Shown: in pieces, positions 1 through 10,936 of the stretch
Layout: each line of letters opens with the position of its first letter
How positions within the stretch are numbered: the first letter of the stretch is position 1
Source: Sialis fuliginosa
Lineage: Eukaryota > Arthropoda > Insecta > Megaloptera > Sialidae
Direction of reading: 5' to 3'
Assembly (NCBI GenBank): GCA_961205875.1
Contig: OY540812.1
Coordinates: 33,365,098-33,429,097 of the forward strand
DNA length: 64,000 bases
Program-made: the position numbers and the translations under genes
The notes under the pieces: generated by a model
Seen by the model: the letters and a program-made list of their open reading frames with translations, nothing else
Database searches by the model: none
What the model was told of the DNA's origin: nothing

Positions 1-107
1 ATTGTGTTCAATCAAACCAGTTTTCTGAAAACAGTGGAGATATGTAATAAAAATTACAATAAATGCATTTCTACACAATAGTTGAAAAACTATTTTTCCA
101 ATCTCTA
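1..107. mobile_element. Truncated hAT-like MITE, right end only
   Basis: This is the right-hand part of the same small element that is complete at 39835-40124. It shares the ATAGTTG-rich sequence and ends in AACTATTTTTCCAATCTCTA, the inverse of the TAGAGATTGG terminus. The left part lies outside the window. The complete copy has an 8-bp target duplication, so the family is assigned to hAT by inference. Confidence 0.75.
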
Positions 108-1682
108 GACTAATTACTAAACTGAAAACGGATGTTAATTTTTGAATAATCGAATTATTTTTGAAATAAGAAAAAAAGTTTTAAATAAAAAATATCGAGT
201 AGGTATATTATTATTTATAATTTACTCCCCATACATTTTTTCCAACATTTATTATTTAGCCAAAAATATTTTTTTTAAATAATTAATTAGAATCACTCAT
301 ACTATTCACTCTCTGTATTACGTATAAGAAAGCCCCATGGTACCTACGGCAAACACGTACACTATTCAATCGCTGTAATAAAGATAAGAATGTTCCATGA
401 CACTCATGGCAGATAGGTATTTATTCTCAGGAACCATTTTAAATGTAATTAATTTTTTTAAATTAATAGAACATAATTAGGTATAGATAATAATATTACC
501 TACAATTTTTAACTTATTGTTAGCCATTTTTCTCTAATCATCCCTATCCGTTTGAAAGATCGTTTTCAAAAATAGGAGGTTTTATTACCAAACAAAAAAT
601 AATCTTAAATATAAAATTTCACCATATTTGTCGTATTTGAGTTACAGCGTTTACATACAGACAACCCGACACACAGACATCAAGGCGAAAATAGTCAAAA
701 TTGATAATTTAATCAAAATCCGGGTTTCGAAAAAAAACGGCTTAACAATAGGTACTTAATTTAAAGTAAAAATTTATGCAATATGAAAGCCACAAACTAC
801 TCATTAGAACAATATTCTTGCTATTTACTCAATATTGGCCAATCTACTCCTCTATAAGTTTATACAGGTAGTTACCTATATTTGCAGTAAATAATTTTAC
901 ACATTCTCGGGCTGAAATTTCTCTTTAATTCAACCCTAATAATGTACAGTCACCTGCATTAATGGTCTTGCAGTTTGTATTCATTTTCGTTTATCACAAA
1001 CTTAGTAGGCTGCTCCCATTTGATTATTATAATATTTTAATCATTTCTCTATGTATCAAACAAAGACTCATATATATTTGTGCAATTAAATTATTATGTA
1101 ATCTATTGAAAATTGTATACGTAAATTTTATGGCAATAAATATTTAATATTCCGAATTTTAGTTTTTAAATATATTAAACTTGGTAGAAAAAGATAACCG
1201 ATGATGTTTGTCTTTAAATTTGGAATCTGTTGTAAGCGATTCTAGCCTTTAGGGTGCCAGACGAGTTCTGCAGGCGACTGTACATACTATGGTAAATTAA
1301 AGATAATTGAATAAATACTTTGTCATCGAAAATATCAAATTCAAAATACGTAGTTGTAAATTGTTCAGAGCGGCAATAATATTTGATCATCATTTCAAAT
1401 TTAAAGAACGTAATCGCAATTAGCGCAGATATAAACAAAAATAATATTTATACAAATTTAATGTTTTATTTCTCGGGAAATATACGCACGTTTTTGCGAA
1501 TATTTAAATTTGTGTATTCAAAAAACATAACGACATATTTTTAATAGAATTAAATTAGAAAATAATAAATTGGTATGTTTTTCATGTTTCAATTTAAAAA
1601 TAATTGAATATCTGTAACGTTTGTAATTGATTCATTAAAACGCGAGGATGTTTATAAATATATTTCTTTATGACGGATAAAA
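108..1682. other. AT-rich non-coding stretch with one dispersed repeat
   Basis: No gene is supported; short frames here have no recognisable domain. The segment at about 548-748 (ATCGTTTTCAAAAATAGGAG onward, with CGTATTTGAGTTACAGCG and TTTCGAAAAAAA) is homologous in the same orientation to 2452-2692. That copy also carries the variable GACA-rich tract, so both are copies of one dispersed repeat. Confidence 0.6.
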
Positions 1683-2165
1683 AACATCTGCCAAGTAAAT
1701 GCACAGTGCTTCCTAGTGCTAAATTCACCAAAGGTAGTTAATTACTGAACAATTTAAATAAAAACCGACAAAGTGTTAAGATAAATTGCCTGGCATTGGT
1801 TGTTAACTATTTCATTTTTATACAATTTTACTAAAACAAATATTAATTCGAAATTTTTTTTTTTGTATATTTTTAATTTTTTAACAATTTCAATCTAAAT
1901 CTGAAATCCAAACGTCAAAATGACATTTAATATGTCAAAGTAAATCGCTTCAGTGGTTCATGAGTTATGCATGTGACAAAGATTCAGGGGACAGATACAC
2001 ACACATACAAACACATAGATGCACACAGGCAGACAGACAGACACGGAACGAAAGTGTTTGTCTTGACCTGAAACGGAAAGATCAATTTAAAATTTTGAAA
2101 TATGTGAATATTTTTTTTGTTTCATTTTAAAACGATCACAAAGCTTCTCGTATCTTTGATAAAAA
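1683..2165 (+). repeat. Dispersed repeat family C, copy 1
   Basis: It begins with CATCTGCCAAGTAAATGCAC and runs through TCATGAGTTATGCATGTGAC, a GACA/ACAC microsatellite and GTTTGTCTTGACCTGAAACG. The same order of motifs recurs at 38187-38868 (+) and, on the minus strand, at 2930-3350 and in the interrupted copy at 13820-16540; the first part recurs at 53520-53650. No coding capacity is visible. The superfamily is unknown to me; the internal microsatellite varies in length between copies. Confidence 0.6.
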
Positions 2166-2451
2166 AAAGTAATCAAAGATGATCGCGGAAGGGGCAACTT
2201 GAGCAGTGCGCAAATTCAGAGTTAAGGTCTCCGTCGAAGCCCCTTTCGAACGAGCCAGAAAGGAAAAAATGTACCCGAAATTTTTGGGTCAGTTACTTTT
2301 ACTGGACTAATTGTGAGGAAGCAATATCTGCCATGGGAACCACGTGACTTTCTTATACGTAATACTAACAGTGAACAGTGCACTTGATTCTTATTTTATT
2401 AAAACATATTTTAATTCGAAAAATTCAAAAATCAATCCTAGTAAAAATCCG

Positions 2452-2692
2452 TATATCCAGTTGAAAGATCGTTTATACAAATTGGAGAATTTCCAGACAA
2501 AAATTAATCTTAAATATAAAATTTCACCCTTCTATGATTTGTCGTATTTGAGTTACAGCGTTTACAGACAGACAGACAGACCGACGGACAGACACACAGA
2601 CATTATGACGAAAATAGTCAGAATAGATTAATGGAAGGTCAAAATGAATAATTCCATCAAAACCCGGATTTCGAAAAAAATCAGCTTAACAT
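2452..2692 (+). repeat. Dispersed repeat, second copy of 548-748
   Basis: It shares AATCTTAAATATAAAATTTC, CGTATTTGAGTTACAGCG and AACCCGGATTTCGAAAAA with the upstream copy. The internal GACA tract is longer here. An open frame across it is only the repeat read through and has no domain. Confidence 0.55.
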
Positions 2693-2929
2693 TACTTACC
2701 TACTTATGTATATTTCATATACTTGTCGCAGCCGGAAGGTAATATTGGTTAGATACCTACATTAATGAAAATATATATAAGGAAATAAGGAAGAAATGGT
2801 CAAATATCTCAAAGAGGTTGAATTTCTTATAACGTAAATTCTTTATAAACGTTTCACACAAAAGGGTTAGAATTAAAAAAAATATTTGACCTAGCAAGGT
2901 CTCAATTTATGTTTTCTTTATCACCATAT

Positions 2930-3350
2930 TTGAAAGATACGAGAAGCTTTACGATCATTTTACAATAGGAAAAAAGTTTAGGAAAAAAGTTGTTCACCCA
3001 TTTCAAAATTTTACTTTATATTTCCGTTTCAGGTCAAGATAAACACTTTCTTCCGTGGTTGACTGCCTGTGTATGTGTGTCTGTCCCTTGAATCATTGTC
3101 ACATACATAACTTATAAATTACTAAACCTACAATAATTAAACTTGGTTTGTTGGTAGTGTCTGACTAGAAAACGGCCCCATTTGAAAAAACATTAAAATC
3201 GTGTTTAAGGGCGAGGAGTGACATGTCAAAATAGTTATTTTTTCGAGATATCTCAAAAACAACGCATGTTACGTGAAAATTTTATAAAAACTTTTTTGTA
3301 GAGTATTCAATTTTTTATAAAATATGCTTTACAAACTTTTGTAGTAAAAT
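2930..3350 (-). repeat. Dispersed repeat family C, minus-strand copy
   Basis: In order, this segment contains GATACGAGAAGCTTTACGAT, TTTCCGTTTCAGGTCAAGAT, a GT-rich tract, CCTTGAATCATTGTCACATA, AAACTTGGTTTGTTGG and GAGATATCTCAAAAAC. This is the reverse complement of the second half of copy 1 and of the copy at 38 kb. It is non-coding. Confidence 0.55.
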
Positions 3351-3469
3351 AAAACATATATACGATATATTTGGAAAGCAACCATACAACTTAAACAGAT
3401 GTTTACTCTCGTTTATAATAAAAAACGTTGAACACGTTATTTTCTAAAATTAATGTTCCATTCATGTTT

Positions 3470-3840
3470 TACTAACCGACTTCAAAAAAGGAGGAGGTTC
3501 TCAATTCTATTTTATGTTCCGACAAATATTAATTTCGACGATTTTTGTTTATTTGAAAGAATATATTCCCGAGGTGTTAATAAATGTTATCAGTTATTAG
3601 AATCTGATCATGGACTTAAAAAAAGTGCGGAGTTTTCAATTCGGCTGTACATACATATATATTTTGATTCCTCACCATATCGAAGATATGAGAAACTTTG
3701 TGATCGACTTAAAATGAGAAAAAAATTTCCGATTTCAAAATTTTAACTTCTTTCTGTTTTCTTTCTGTTTCAGCTCAAGACAAACACTTTGTGTGCGTGT
3801 GTGTGTGTGTCTATATTGTAATATTGCGTGGAACGGAAAA
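3470..3840 (+). repeat. Insect-type dispersed repeat (ACCGACTTCAAAAAAGGAGG start)
   Basis: It starts with TAACCGACTTCAAAAAAGGA followed by GGAGGTTCTCAATTC, a string I recognise from abundant non-coding repeats of insect genomes. From about 3672 it carries another minus-strand fragment of family C (ATATGAGAAACTTTGTGATC, then CTGTTTCAGCTCAAGAC and a GT tract). The 97-codon frame across it has no domain and is not annotated as a gene. Confidence 0.5.
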
Positions 3841-4266
3841 TATATTTTTTTAAATGAAATAATATAATAATAAGACTATGTAGAATAATTCATAATTCTA
3901 ATAAATAATTTTGAACTTGAAAGTATTAAAGCAAAATATTTCGATCAAAGATATATTTGTTTGGCCCTAATACGAAATTATTGGCTGCTTCACAAATACT
4001 TTATTTACTTAACCCATTAATGCCCAAAGGGATAAGTTTTCAAAAATTATAAGAAATGTTTTGTTAATATGTTTATTTATTTAAAAAATAAGCTTATTTT
4101 ACCAAAAAAAAATTTTTGGGGGGCCCAAGCTCCTCAATTTTTAATGTTGCGTTGACGCACTCTTGGGCGTAAGGGTATAATAGAACTATATATAGTAAAA
4201 ATATATAAATAAGTGAATCTTAAAATATAACACAAAAATTGTTTGATTTTTACAATGTTTACATCT

Positions 4267-4491
4267 GAATCTTGGCTTCTGGGTGTAAGCCGCGTCGATA
4301 TATCATGTTAACGTTTCGTCACACATTGCAGTGGATATCTTCAGGGCTCTTCTCTACTTTTAGAAGAGCCCTGAAGATGTACACTGCAATGTGTGACGAA
4401 ACGTTGGCCGATAACACGAACAAATCGACACGGCTTACACCCAGAAGTCAAATCCATATCAAGATCACCGCGGAAGTTTCAAGACTTGTAG
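4267..4491. mobile_element. Hairpin element HH-B, copy 1, with 13-bp flanking repeats
   Basis: The arms read CTTCTGGGTGTAAGCCGCGT on the left and the complement, CGGCTTACACCCAGAAG, on the right. The centre is an inverted pair of GGGCTCTTCT and AGAAGAGCCC. Identical 13-bp words AATGTTTACATCT flank it at 4254-4266 and 4492-4504 and are probably a target duplication. Thirteen bases is long for a cut-and-paste transposon and suits target-primed insertion. The hammerhead-like core in each arm suggests a relationship to Penelope-like retroelement termini. That link is inference. Confidence 0.55.
4368..4408 (+). ncRNA. Degenerate hammerhead ribozyme-like motif in HH-B copy 1
   Basis: Seen in order: GCC, the core CTGAAGA (fits CUGANGA), a hairpin with GT/AC pairs and CAC/GTG pairs around TGCAAT, then GAAA, CG and TT, followed by GGC that can pair with the upstream GCC as stem I. 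Cleavage would follow the GUU triplet. This copy has an A.G mismatch in stem II and one extra base between the core and stem II, so activity is doubtful. The mirror arm on the minus strand (about 4308-4352) holds the same core, but its stem I is broken. Confidence 0.45.
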
Positions 4492-5049
4492 AATGTTTAC
4501 ATCTCTTTCGTGCATTTGTATCATGTACTCTGATAATATGGCCTATAGGTATTTTCATATTGCACATATTTTCATAAAAAATGTATTAAAGGACAGCCGA
4601 GATTAGGATTTGTGGATTGTGGCCTCGTGTTTTATTAGGGCATCAGCAATATAGGAACAAAAATCAAGTTGGGAAATTTTTGTATTAATTGCAATATTGT
4701 GAATTTTCCATGCAATTACTGCTATAATGTCTATATAATATTGCTAAATAGTGGCCACCATCATTTTTTCCCACGTATTTTTATTCTATAATTCGCAATC
4801 ATATTATCGTGTAAATGTAAATCGACTCCAAAATATGATTATCGTCAATTCCCTCTTCATTAGTAAATTCATCTACTTAGAGAGGAATATACCATAAACT
4901 GCATCTATTTCATAATCACTCATTTCTTCTATTAGTTGCTCGAGTTTTTGCTCTGTTAGAGCTTATCTCATTTTATATGACATCTATATAGAAATAAGTT
5001 TCGTTAAAAAAAAAGTAATTAAAATTTACATATTCGTATTATTATGAAA

Positions 5050-5265
5050 TGCGCGGTGATCTGGATATAGATTTTAGCTTCTGGGTGTAAGTCACGTCAA
5101 TTTGGTCGTGTAAGATCACACATTACAGTGGACATTAACTACTAACCTTAACTTTTAGAAGGGCCCTGAAGATGTCCACTGCAATGTGTGACAAAACGTT
5201 GGTCGATAACACGATCATATTGACGCGGCTTACACCCAGAAGCCAAGATCCATAAAGACAGAGAT
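5050..5265. mobile_element. Hairpin element HH-B, copy 2
   Basis: It has the same architecture as 4267-4491: CTTCTGGGTGTAAG on the left and CGGCTTACACCCAGAAG on the right. The left arm extends to GCGGTGATCTGGATATAG, matching sequence beyond the right arm of copy 1. The plus-strand core at 5163-5203 keeps CTGAAGA and an intact stem II (GTC-CAC with GTG-T-GAC), but the essential GAAA has become AAAA, so the ribozyme would be dead. Confidence 0.55.
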
Positions 5266-5712
5266 GATGCACTGAACTGCTGAGGTTTTTACAATAATAT
5301 CTGTATCGCCACTTGTGTTCATTGTAATGCCCAAGAGTGCGTCAACGCACACTAGATATTTCGTTTGTTTTTTTTTCAACTAAACATAAACAATTAATTT
5401 TTTTAATACGTCTACTCGTAAGATAGACCCATTAGCGATACAGTAAGAGTAAACAAATATTGATAAATATCACAGATTATTTAAATTTTTTGAAAATGTA
5501 AACATGTGCGAAAATTCTCTTTTTTACGTATTTTTAAATATGAATAATAATTCTAACAAAAATTATATAACTATTCTATTTTGGCAGAATTAAAGAGTCT
5601 CTTCTTCTACCAAACCCATATAATAATAAAAGAAAACAAAAATTTTATATTATTAAAAAAAAATAGTTTTCATAATGTTGCGTTGACGCACTCCTGGGCG
5701 TTAATGGGTTAA

Positions 5713-8393
5713 ATCAATTATTTATTTGTTCCCAGCACATTTTTTTCAGTGTAGTTTACACTATTACTTAAGAACCAAGATTATGATATTTATATTAACT
5801 TTTCCACTCCCTACCCTATATAAAAATACATATGTTCCAGTTAGTTATAGGACGATATTTATGACTACGAGTATCTACATATATGTAATTATAACAGAAA
5901 ATATTATTTTGCACATAAAATTTGCATATGTATATAAACATGAATAAATATACATTTTTAGATGTAAAAACTGATCTGTACACATTTTAATGAACATTTA
6001 GTCCAATTACTGTGACGAATTCTGCGAACTAATCAGGCCGTATATGATTATTGTGTGTGACATCAAAAGGATCCGAAATAAACCAAATAATTACAGAAAC
6101 CTCTGAGGATGAAACGCGCGAATGCTCACCGAACACTTCGACTGGAAATTAATGCTGTAGCGATAATATTTCCCAATTCTACAATTTACAAATTCTCTTT
6201 AGAGACTTCGACAGAAATAAGCACACATTTTAGCGTATATCTGTTTTATAAAATCAAAGTAAAGTGGTGTTAAATGTTTGTAAAAGGTAAGAACTTTGTG
6301 GACAAAAATGGATATTGCTGTGTACATACACACACACACACATACACCAATGAAATAAATAATGTTATATTCACATATAAATAATAGCCTTTGTGTGTGT
6401 CTGTTTGTCATATAACGCAAAGGGTATAGCCGGGTAATCATGGCCTCCAAAGGGAATCAAACGTCGAGTTAACCATTCGAAAGCATACGGTCAAAAAACA
6501 TTTTTCCCAAAATTTTGAATTGTTAGCCGCCATATTGGATGAGTTAGGGGGGGGGAAACGTGCATTTTCGTTTTTATTTTTTTTCTAAGTTTCTATTATA
6601 AAACAAAATCTGAAAAAAATCATATAACTACTTTCGATCATTGTCAGCGTGCATTATTTTTTTGAAAATTTTTTGGCGGGAAATTCAAACTCAAAAAGAA
6701 ATTCAAATTTTTTTTTGAATATTTTCGTGTGATAAAACTCAAGTACTATCTCAGTTTTTTTACTATAGAATAGTCACTTGGAAAGCTATTATTGTGTATT
6801 TTTTTAGATTTTTAAATTTGGGGGATCTTAATGAAAAAATTCGAAAACAGTAAATATATTACCACGATTGTATCTCACTGTGATAATGTATACAGGCCGA
6901 TTCAGCACTGTCGTGCCAAACTTGAACAGTAAATTGGGAAAAATATTTTAAGCAAAAAAAATTACAGCTCTCCATAGATTTTAGTCAAAACTAGTTTTTA
7001 TTTAATATCTTGAGAACCCATTGTGCTATAGTTATGAAATTTGCTACAGGGTTTAGTATTAATAAGTGTTATCTATTTTCAGTATCAACTAATAGTAATT
7101 TAGACCAGGGGTGTATGGGACTAGTGGGCCCATCGATTTTTATCTAGTATTTTTTAATATTTAATTTTTTCCTGAGCTGAATACTTATATTATATTGTCT
7201 GATACAAAATACACAAAAATATACTATTTATCATAGGATAAACCGTTTACGGGAAATATCGATGTAAAAGAAAGCATGCAGAATTTTACTTAATACGGAT
7301 GCTTCAAATTACACAAAATAAATTTGATATTCTTGTTCAATGATTAAAGGTAAGAAAAAAAGTTTTCATGTTTACATCTGCCTATATTTATAAAGTATAA
7401 CAAACAAAAGTATACAAAAAAACACATAAATGGAATAAGAGTTTTTGCAGATTTACCTGACTTAATAACTAAACTTAAATAGCCTTCCGAAATTTGTAAC
7501 ACCCGTTACAGGTACTTATGAGTATTTTACAAATCTAATAATAAGTGTGCAAAATTCTCCTTTTAACATAGAAAAATTAATAAAAAAATCAGTTCCTTTT
7601 CAGGTGTTATTTCATATTATTTTATATTAATATCAAAAATATCGTTTTGATTACCATAAACTTGTAAAATCCATTCCATGGACTCGCCCTTTTGTTTTAT
7701 TGTCTAAAAGAGCGTAGTTTACATCTGACACGAGCTGTCAATGTCATAAAAATAGCTGTTAAATTTTAATTCAATTTGTTTTAAAACTAAAAATTTCTGA
7801 AATATATGAAAATAAAGAAATAAATCAAATCCAAAAAAATTTGAATTTTTTTATTTTCTAATAAAATGACAAAAAAACAAAATGTTGATAAGTAATTAAT
7901 AATAAATAATGGAATTATCATTTTCTAATAAAATGAGACAGTAGCAGACTAAGGGAGTGGGGGGGGGGGGGCTCTTAAAGTGGTTGAATTGTTTAGATTA
8001 CCGTTTTACAAATTTGGGTATATTATTTGATAACTAACGTATCAAATGAACATTTGCTTTCTATTTACATATTTTTATTGATTTGAAAATGATTCATGTA
8101 AAATAAAAAGTAAGGTCACTAACAATAAATTTTTGACAATAATAACATTAAGCACGCCGCGCAAAAGTTTTATAACGTAATTATTAGTACAAATCATATG
8201 AAGGTACCCGGTTACCTTATCCATTAAGCAACGTATAAACATTTATCCATTAACAGAAGGGTTAAAATAAATATATCCGCGCGACTCCCTCTTTTCCCTT
8301 ACGTATGTACAATGTACATGTTCTCATACGACACCGTGTAAATTTTGCATGCGAAAATCCGTGTCTCCACTTGGCGAAAATCAATTAAAAATT
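5713..8393. other. AT-rich non-coding region
   Basis: I see no supportable gene. It holds an (AC)n tract at about 6330-6350, homopolymer G runs near 6546 and 7960 of the kind found at ends of old hAT-like MITEs in this window, and many poly-A/T runs. The 73- and 83-codon frames here are low-complexity and have no domain. Confidence 0.5.
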
Positions 8394-8575
8394 CATGCCG
8401 TCTGACGGCAATCTAATGAATGATTCAGTCCGGAGAGTACGTGTTCGATTCTCCATTGGGGAGGTCAAAAATCCATGCACACTCCAATAACGATCTCAAT
8501 ATTTATGGATAATCCTCCACCGAAACCAGTTATCTGTGTGGTATTTGTATGTGTATGTGCGCAGGGAAGGATTAA
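8394..8575 (+). repeat. Possible tRNA-derived SINE fragment (box B-like word)
   Basis: GTTCGATTCTCC at about 8431-8442 resembles a pol III box B (GTTCGANTC), within GGAGA...TCTCC that can pair. A convincing box A at tRNA spacing is absent and no poly-A tail is clear, so this is a weak call. The segment is richer in GC than its surroundings. Confidence 0.2.
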
Positions 8576-9280
8576 TACTTAGAATGTACACGGAGAAAAA
8601 TGGAGTCGATTTTTTAATAAAAATTACAATTGCCGATTAAACATTTCAATTTTGTACCAAACAATACTATCAGTTTTAACATGTACTGTCAATTCAGTGA
8701 CTTTTACAATCTCCATTGTAATTTTTATAATTCGTAAATATCATTTACATGATTTATTCAACTAATTATTCGTAAGTTGAATTATTTGTTAAGTGCTATA
8801 CACATTATTTCATTTCAATTGTTAGTATACATTTTTTTATTCGATACTTAAATTTTTAATAAAAGATAATAATAATAAATATTACGATTGTGTAAAATTA
8901 ATTATATTAAAAGTATGTTTTTTATTGGTATAACAAATTCAAATATACCTATAATATAGATTTATATAGATATAGAAATAAACGCAAGTTAACTCTCGTC
9001 ATTACTGTGATTTCAGTTTGCTTCTATAAGTACAATATCTTAGGAAATCAAACAAAAGGTTAAGTTACAATACATTTAAAAATGTTAAAGTATACATAAT
9101 TTAAGAATGCACTGGTTGCCGGGGTTTTGACGGTACGAATCGTGCATTTTACCGTTAAAACCCACAACAACCACTGCGTTCTTAAATGAAATAGATAGAG
9201 TAGGTATTTAGGTATAGTTACAGATCTCCCATCACCAATGCAACTATATAATATAGAAGCAATGAGGAGAGAGGAGGATT

Positions 9281-9313
<33 letters not shown>

Positions 9314-10100
9314 TGTGTCCATACTGTTGTCCATTGCAGAATAAAGATGGAGTAGACTGTCTCAACATTTTTTTTTATATACAATACAACGTTAATTTTT
9401 AGGATGCAGCATAGTAAAATTTCACCAGATCCTTTACAATCTATCTATATTATTCTTAATATAGAAAAATTACAAAATTATCTCCCGTTTTAAGAATACT
9501 GAGTCAAATAGTAATATTTCTTTAAAAATTGAGTGTTTGTTATGAAATATTTTTCTCCGTACTTATGTATTTATATAAAATTACGTTCAGTAACATATTA
9601 GTTCTTTTATTATCAACTATATTTTTATTAGTTATGTAAAATAGCAAAATGTAAATAAATAAATAAAAAATATTTTCTGACCTGAAACTGAATCTGTATT
9701 TTCCATTATCCAGGACAGGAATCGTGTTATTAATTAAACCAAACCTTTTTTTAAACGTGTTTTTAAAAAGTGTTCCGTACCGAAATCGGAAAACGGAACA
9801 TTTATGGATCAACTTACTAGAAAACTGGGATTTGGTACAGGTTAGGAATTATAAAAAATAAATTTTTAGGGGCAAAGAGGTTACCAAAAAAATTTGTTTT
9901 CAATCCCGGCTAGTGGGGTATCAAATGAATGGCGATAGTTCAAGTAATTTAAGTATATAAACGTTTCTGAATGATATTATATTATGTAAAAAATACTCGT
10001 TATAAAAATTTACATTTTTATTTATATCATTAAAAATTTGGATATTTGTTTATTTCTTACAAAACAGGAGATATCGAAGAAATACAATTGAATCATCCAT
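8576..10100. other. AT-rich non-coding region with microsatellite
   Basis: No gene seen. It contains a (GT)n(GA)n tract at about 9280-9312, the hairpin annotated at 9101-9187, and at about 9880-9985 a short segment with GTGGGGTATCAAATGAATGG that has a related copy near 33700-33790. Confidence 0.5.
9101..9187. repeat. 87-nt imperfect hairpin
   Basis: TTAAGAATGCACTGGTTG, a G-rich part and GTTTTGACGGTA form the left arm. The complementary TACCGTTAAAACCCACAACA then ACCACTGCGTTCTTAA forms the right arm. Arms are about 35 nt with a loop of about 14 nt. It could be a very short MITE or a microRNA-sized foldback; I see no clear target duplication. Confidence 0.55.
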
Positions 10101-10936
10101 ATACAGGTAAGTGCACACCTCTGCTAACTTTTTATGGAGAAATGTTATCAAAAAAAATTTCAGATAAAAGTTGGACGGTTTGGAGAGAGACATAGACGTA
10201 TTTGGAAGAATTTTTGTTAGGTGGCGTTTTTAAGGTCACATGAAGGTCAACATCATTTTTTTAAATAAGAACCTATAGTTTTTATTTAGTAATTTTATTC
10301 TACGTGAAAAAACACGAATCTTTCATTGAAAACTTTTTTTGTATAACCTATAGTACTTTACGAGATATCTAACAAAATAATTCGAGATTTTGAACTTTTA
10401 ATAATTTTTTACTCAGAAACCATCAACTTTAGAAAAAAAATACTAAATACAAAAAATGTGTATTTTGGTCAAATAAAACTTGGAGAATTATTTTATAATT
10501 TTTTTTAACATCTGGTTTAAATAGAATAAATTGAAAAAGTTTTAAATTTTTAAAAATAATTCTCCAAGTCTTATTAGATTAAAATAAACATTTGTTGTAT
10601 CTGTACTCTTTCTCTATAGTTGATGGTTTCTGAGTTTAAAATTATTGAAAGTTCAAAATCTCGAATTATTTTGTTAGATATCTCGGAAAGATTAATTTGT
10701 TTAAAAAAAAGTTTTCAATGAAAGATTCGTAATTTTTTACGCAAAATAAAATTACTAAATAAAAAATATAGGTTCTTATTTAAAAAAATGATGTTGACCT
10801 TCATGTGACCTTGAAAACGCCACCCAACAAAAATTCTTGCAACTTTTATCTGAAAAGTTTTTTGATAACATTTCACCATAAAAAATTATCATAAAAAGTT
10901 ATCAGAGGTGTGCACTTAAAATGGGTCACTTTGTAT
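10101..10936. mobile_element. Foldback element with about 400-bp arms
   Basis: The core runs from TAAGTGCACACCTCTG (10108) to CAGAGGTGTGCACTTA (10918). Related words ATATACA and TGTATAT lie just outside. The arms are complementary almost to the centre near 10514, with scattered differences. Each arm carries AGGTCA-N5-AGGTCA (10233-10249 and 10795-10811 inverted). One arm has a diverged copy at 61840-62200, and a homologous foldback lies at 59374-59921. It is non-coding. If transcribed it would give a long hairpin RNA. Confidence 0.75.

Larger units (their letters stand above)
4013..5708. mobile_element. piggyBac-like non-autonomous element or pair of MITEs, TTAA duplication
   Basis: The outer ends are TTAA then CCCATTAATGCCCAA on the left (TTAA at 4009-4012) and CTGGGCGTTAATGGG then TTAA on the right (5709-5712). 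A TTAA duplication with C-rich termini is the piggyBac signature. Two internal copies of the ends lie at about 4143-4178 (TTGCGTTGACGCACTCTTGG) and 5324-5352 (TGCCCAAGAGTGCGTCAACG). The unit may therefore be two short MITEs flanking foreign DNA, or one composite. The subterminal word GTGCGTCAACGCAC is itself a dyad. There is no transposase. Two hammerhead-type hairpin elements lie inside. Confidence 0.6.

Noticed and set aside
3453-3746. 97-codon plus-strand frame
   Set aside because: It reads through the ACCGACTTCAAAAAAGG-type repeat and a family C fragment; no recognisable domain.
8280-8395. Possible minus-strand exon ending at ACATAC/GTAAGGG
   Set aside because: An open phase exists, but no convincing acceptor or neighbouring exon was found.
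9060-9368. 102-codon minus-strand frame
   Set aside because: It crosses a hairpin and a (GT)n(GA)n microsatellite that encodes Thr-His and Ser-Leu runs; not a gene.
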